A stretch of 64,000 bases of DNA from Pseudomonadales bacterium (GTDB taxonomy: Bacteria > Pseudomonadota > Gammaproteobacteria > Pseudomonadales > UBA7239). Positions 61,928 to 64,000 of the stretch are shown here, piece by piece. The position numbers were made by a program, and so were the translations under genes. Under the pieces are notes generated by a model, which did no database searches, was not told the origin of the DNA, and worked only from the letters and a program-made list of their open reading frames with translations. Every line of letters begins with the position of its first letter. Position 1 is the stretch's first letter. The DNA lies in assembly GCA_041395665.1 (NCBI GenBank), contig JAWLAB010000006.1, positions 62,001 to 126,000 on the forward strand. Reading direction: 5' to 3'.

Positions 61928-64000
61928 GTTTTGATCCCGCCAAAGTCGTCCTGTGTGGTCGCCATTTAATTGAGGCCAGTGCTGGCACGGGTAAAACTTA
62001 CAGCATCGCCAATTTGTTTTTGCGTTTGTTGTTGGAACCGCATCCCTCACAAACCGACAATCAAGCACTGACGATAGACAAGATTCTCGTGGTGACATTC
62101 ACCAATGCCGCGACGGATGAGTTGCGCGGTCGTATTCGCCAGAAAATAGTTTTGGCTTTGCAGTATTTGCGCGGTGGTAGTTGTGATGACGGATTCATCC
62201 AGCAGTATATGGGTGCTATGCGCACGCCAGCTGAAAAAGAAACAGCGTGTATTCGGTTAAACAATGCACTGTTGCTCGTGGATGACGCTGCGATTTTTAC
62301 CATTCATAGTTTTGCTGTGCGAGCGATGCAGACTTTTTTGTTTGAGACAGGCGCGTTGGCTGATGCGGAAGTGCAGATTGGCGGCAGCGATAGAGATGCA
62401 CAACATTTAGGGGATATGGCTCGTTTACTAGCCTTGGGTGAGCAGAGCAAATTGGGTTTTTATCTGAAGAAAAATGGCATCAATCTTAAAAAATATATTG
62501 CTGTACTGAATGGCTACAGCAAGCGAGATGTTCCTACAGTGTCAAATGCTAAGAAGGGAATCTCTGTCATTGATCAGTACGAAAAAACGCGTGCTGATCT
62601 TATAAAAGAGAGGGAGAGACTTCTAAGTACCCAAGGATTTTTTATTGACTCAACAGAAAAAACAGAAACGGATGCTATCAAACAGAGAATACTTGAGGCG
62701 CTGTCTATCAAGGTACATGGAGGCTCTTTGAATGCGATTATTAAAAGGGCTTTTTATAGCTTTCAAAAATCCAATTGCTACCTAGGTGATATTAACAAAG
62801 AGGTATACCAACAAATTATTGATGCTACGCCGAGTAAAAAATGTGAAGCTCAGATATTTTGTCAAATTGTAAAAAACATCTTTGAGTATAAAGCCAATGA
62901 AGATCTGATTAAGTCCTCTTTGCAGGCCTTGCAGCAAGCATTGTATGAATTGCTGAAGGTGCGGAAGTTGCCTTTGCAGTTGGCGCAAATGCAACCTGAT
63001 GATGTGATTGGTTTGATGAATGAACGATTGTCAGATACAAACACGGCGGGCTTGTTAAAGAAAGTGCTGACAGAGCAATACCCCGTTTGCATGGTGGATG
63101 AGTTTCAAGACACTGACCCAGAACAATTTCTGCTGTTTGATCGCTTATATCAAGGGCAAGCCCATTGTGGGTTGTTCGCCATTGGTGATCCTAAGCAGTC
63201 TATTTACGCGTTTCGTGGCGCGGATGTGTTTGCTTATCTGGATGTGCGAGCGGGTATTCATAAGGAAGCTATTCATTCGCTGGATACCAATTTTCGTTCC
63301 AAGCAAGGCGTGATGGATGGCGTAAACGCGCTGTTCAAAGAATCTTCGGATAACCCCGTTTTTGTCTATTCGGGTATTGAATATGAACCCGTTTACTCCT
63401 TAGAAAAGCCGCCAGAAGGGCGTGGAATTGTAGCTAAAGATTTGGGTGTTTATCGCGTAGGAAAACAAGAGCCTGATTCTTTGGTGTTTATTGGCAACCC
63501 CAATGAAAGTAGCGAAACCTTTAACAACACCAAACGGTTGTATGCAGAAGATTGTGCAGAGCGCATTCTGTCTTTGTTGCAAGGTAAAGATTGTGCAACG
63601 ATAGAAAAGAAGGGCAACAGAGTTGCTTTGAGCCCTAGTGATATTGCGGTTTTGGTCAGCGATTATTCACAGGCAAATGCCATCAAGGATGCATTAGCAC
63701 AAAAAAATCTGTCGGCTGTTTATTTGGCGCAAAAAGACAGTGTGTTTCAACGCTGCACTTTTGCACAAGATTTGTTGTTTGTGTTGCGCGCCATGGATGA
63801 GCCATCCAGCTTGTTCCATCTCAAAGCGGCGTTTGCCACACCTTTGTTGCGGCATTTCAAGCTGGAAACCCACTTGCTGGATTCTTTGGATACGGATGCG
63901 GGTTTTGAGTCTGCTATTCAGTGTTTCAATAAATTTCGACAGTGCTGGGATGAAAAAGGTATTTTTCCTGCGCTTTATTCCTTGTTCTCGGAATACCACT
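61924..64000 (+). CDS. recB: Exodeoxyribonuclease V subunit RecB (3' partial)
   Basis: RecB carries the 3'-5' helicase and the nuclease of RecBCD. The frame is open from ATG 61924 to the window end (692 codons). It shows helicase motif I IEASAGTGKTYSIANLFL, motif Ia VVTFTNAATDELRGRIR, motif Ib FTIHSFAVRAMQTFLFE, motif II MVDEFQDTDPEQF (around 63094), motif III IGDPKQSIYAFRGADV and motif IV LDTNFRSKQGVMDGVN. The nuclease domain lies beyond the window. The start overlaps the recC stop, so the two are coupled; recD may follow outside. The insertion region of about 62440-62960 is visibly more AT-rich than the motif regions. Confidence 0.96.
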   Translation, partial: MSFDPAKVVLCGRHLIEASAGTGKTYSIANLFLRLLLEPHPSQTDNQALTIDKILVVTFTNAATDELRGRIRQKIVLALQYLRGGSCDDGFIQQYMGAMRTPAEKETACIRLNNALLLVDDAAIFTIHSFAVRAMQTFLFETGALADAEVQIGGSDRDAQHLGDMARLLALGEQSKLGFYLKKNGINLKKYIAVLNGYSKRDVPTVSNAKKGISVIDQYEKTRADLIKERERLLSTQGFFIDSTEKTETDAIKQRILEALSIKVHGGSLNAIIKRAFYSFQKSNCYLGDINKEVYQQIIDATPSKKCEAQIFCQIVKNIFEYKANEDLIKSSLQALQQALYELLKVRKLPLQLAQMQPDDVIGLMNERLSDTNTAGLLKKVLTEQYPVCMVDEFQDTDPEQFLLFDRLYQGQAHCGLFAIGDPKQSIYAFRGADVFAYLDVRAGIHKEAIHSLDTNFRSKQGVMDGVNALFKESSDNPVFVYSGIEYEPVYSLEKPPEGRGIVAKDLGVYRVGKQEPDSLVFIGNPNESSETFNNTKRLYAEDCAERILSLLQGKDCATIEKKGNRVALSPSDIAVLVSDYSQANAIKDALAQKNLSAVYLAQKDSVFQRCTFAQDLLFVLRAMDEPSSLFHLKAAFATPLLRHFKLETHLLDSLDTDAGFESAIQCFNKFRQCWDEKGIFPALYSLFSEYH

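Noticed and set aside
62440..62960. AT-rich stretch inside recB as a possible foreign insertion
   Set aside because: The frame is continuous and the region corresponds to the variable helical insertion of RecB helicase domain 1; relaxed codon use there is enough to explain it.

Overview
The window (about 64 kb, GC near 47-50% by eye) reads as chromosome of a gammaproteobacterium. The gacA-uvrC-...-pgsA neighbourhood, recA-recX behind a CTG-N10-CAG LexA box, a recC-recB pair with ATGA overlap, type II secretion genes in gspK-L-M order, and NADP-isocitrate dehydrogenase all fit a Pseudomonadales/Cellvibrionales-like lineage. The family level is inference. No rRNA, tRNA, CRISPR array or intact transposase was found.

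Layout. 1-2.7 kb: end of a type II secretion operon (gspK partial, gspL, gspM). 2.7-14.2 kb, minus strand: a nine-gene run moxR, DUF58, DUF4381, batA, batB/C, batD, then a repeat-rich sulfotransferase overlapping a large MscS-type channel. 14.3-19.3 kb: rluE, icd, a cold-shock gene, etfBA and a cyclic-nucleotide-binding-fold protein. 19.4-27.9 kb: a plus-strand run of an unknown membrane protein, an RND efflux adaptor and pump, and a sensor kinase/response regulator pair. 27.9-32.7 kb: a GT-C-like membrane protein, mdh with a 41-residue membrane ORF behind it, and a frameshifted ABC exporter.

32.6-44.1 kb is the accessory part. A minus-strand peptide-transport operon (oppA-B-C-D-F) is split between oppD and oppF by about 6 kb of oppositely oriented DNA carrying a class II Fic protein with a C-terminal winged helix and a type III restriction-modification pair (mod, res). 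The mod start codon is followed directly by four 7-bp repeats, a configuration that would let copy-number change switch the frame. Near-identical 11-12 bp direct repeats lie at the two ends of this insert. mod, the 3' end of res, oppD and the 3' end of oppC are dense with frameshifts. The indels run across the res/oppD junction, so local sequence error and real decay both have to be considered.

44.1-64 kb is mostly core: an AMACR-type CoA-transferase-family enzyme, recA-recX, a chemotaxis receptor, a broken methyltransferase-like gene, purL, gacA, uvrC, an LLM-type oxidoreductase, pgsA, two small genes of unknown role, and recC-recB (recB runs off the end). Together recA, recBC and uvrC supply recombination and excision repair; icd, mdh and etfBA central oxidative metabolism.
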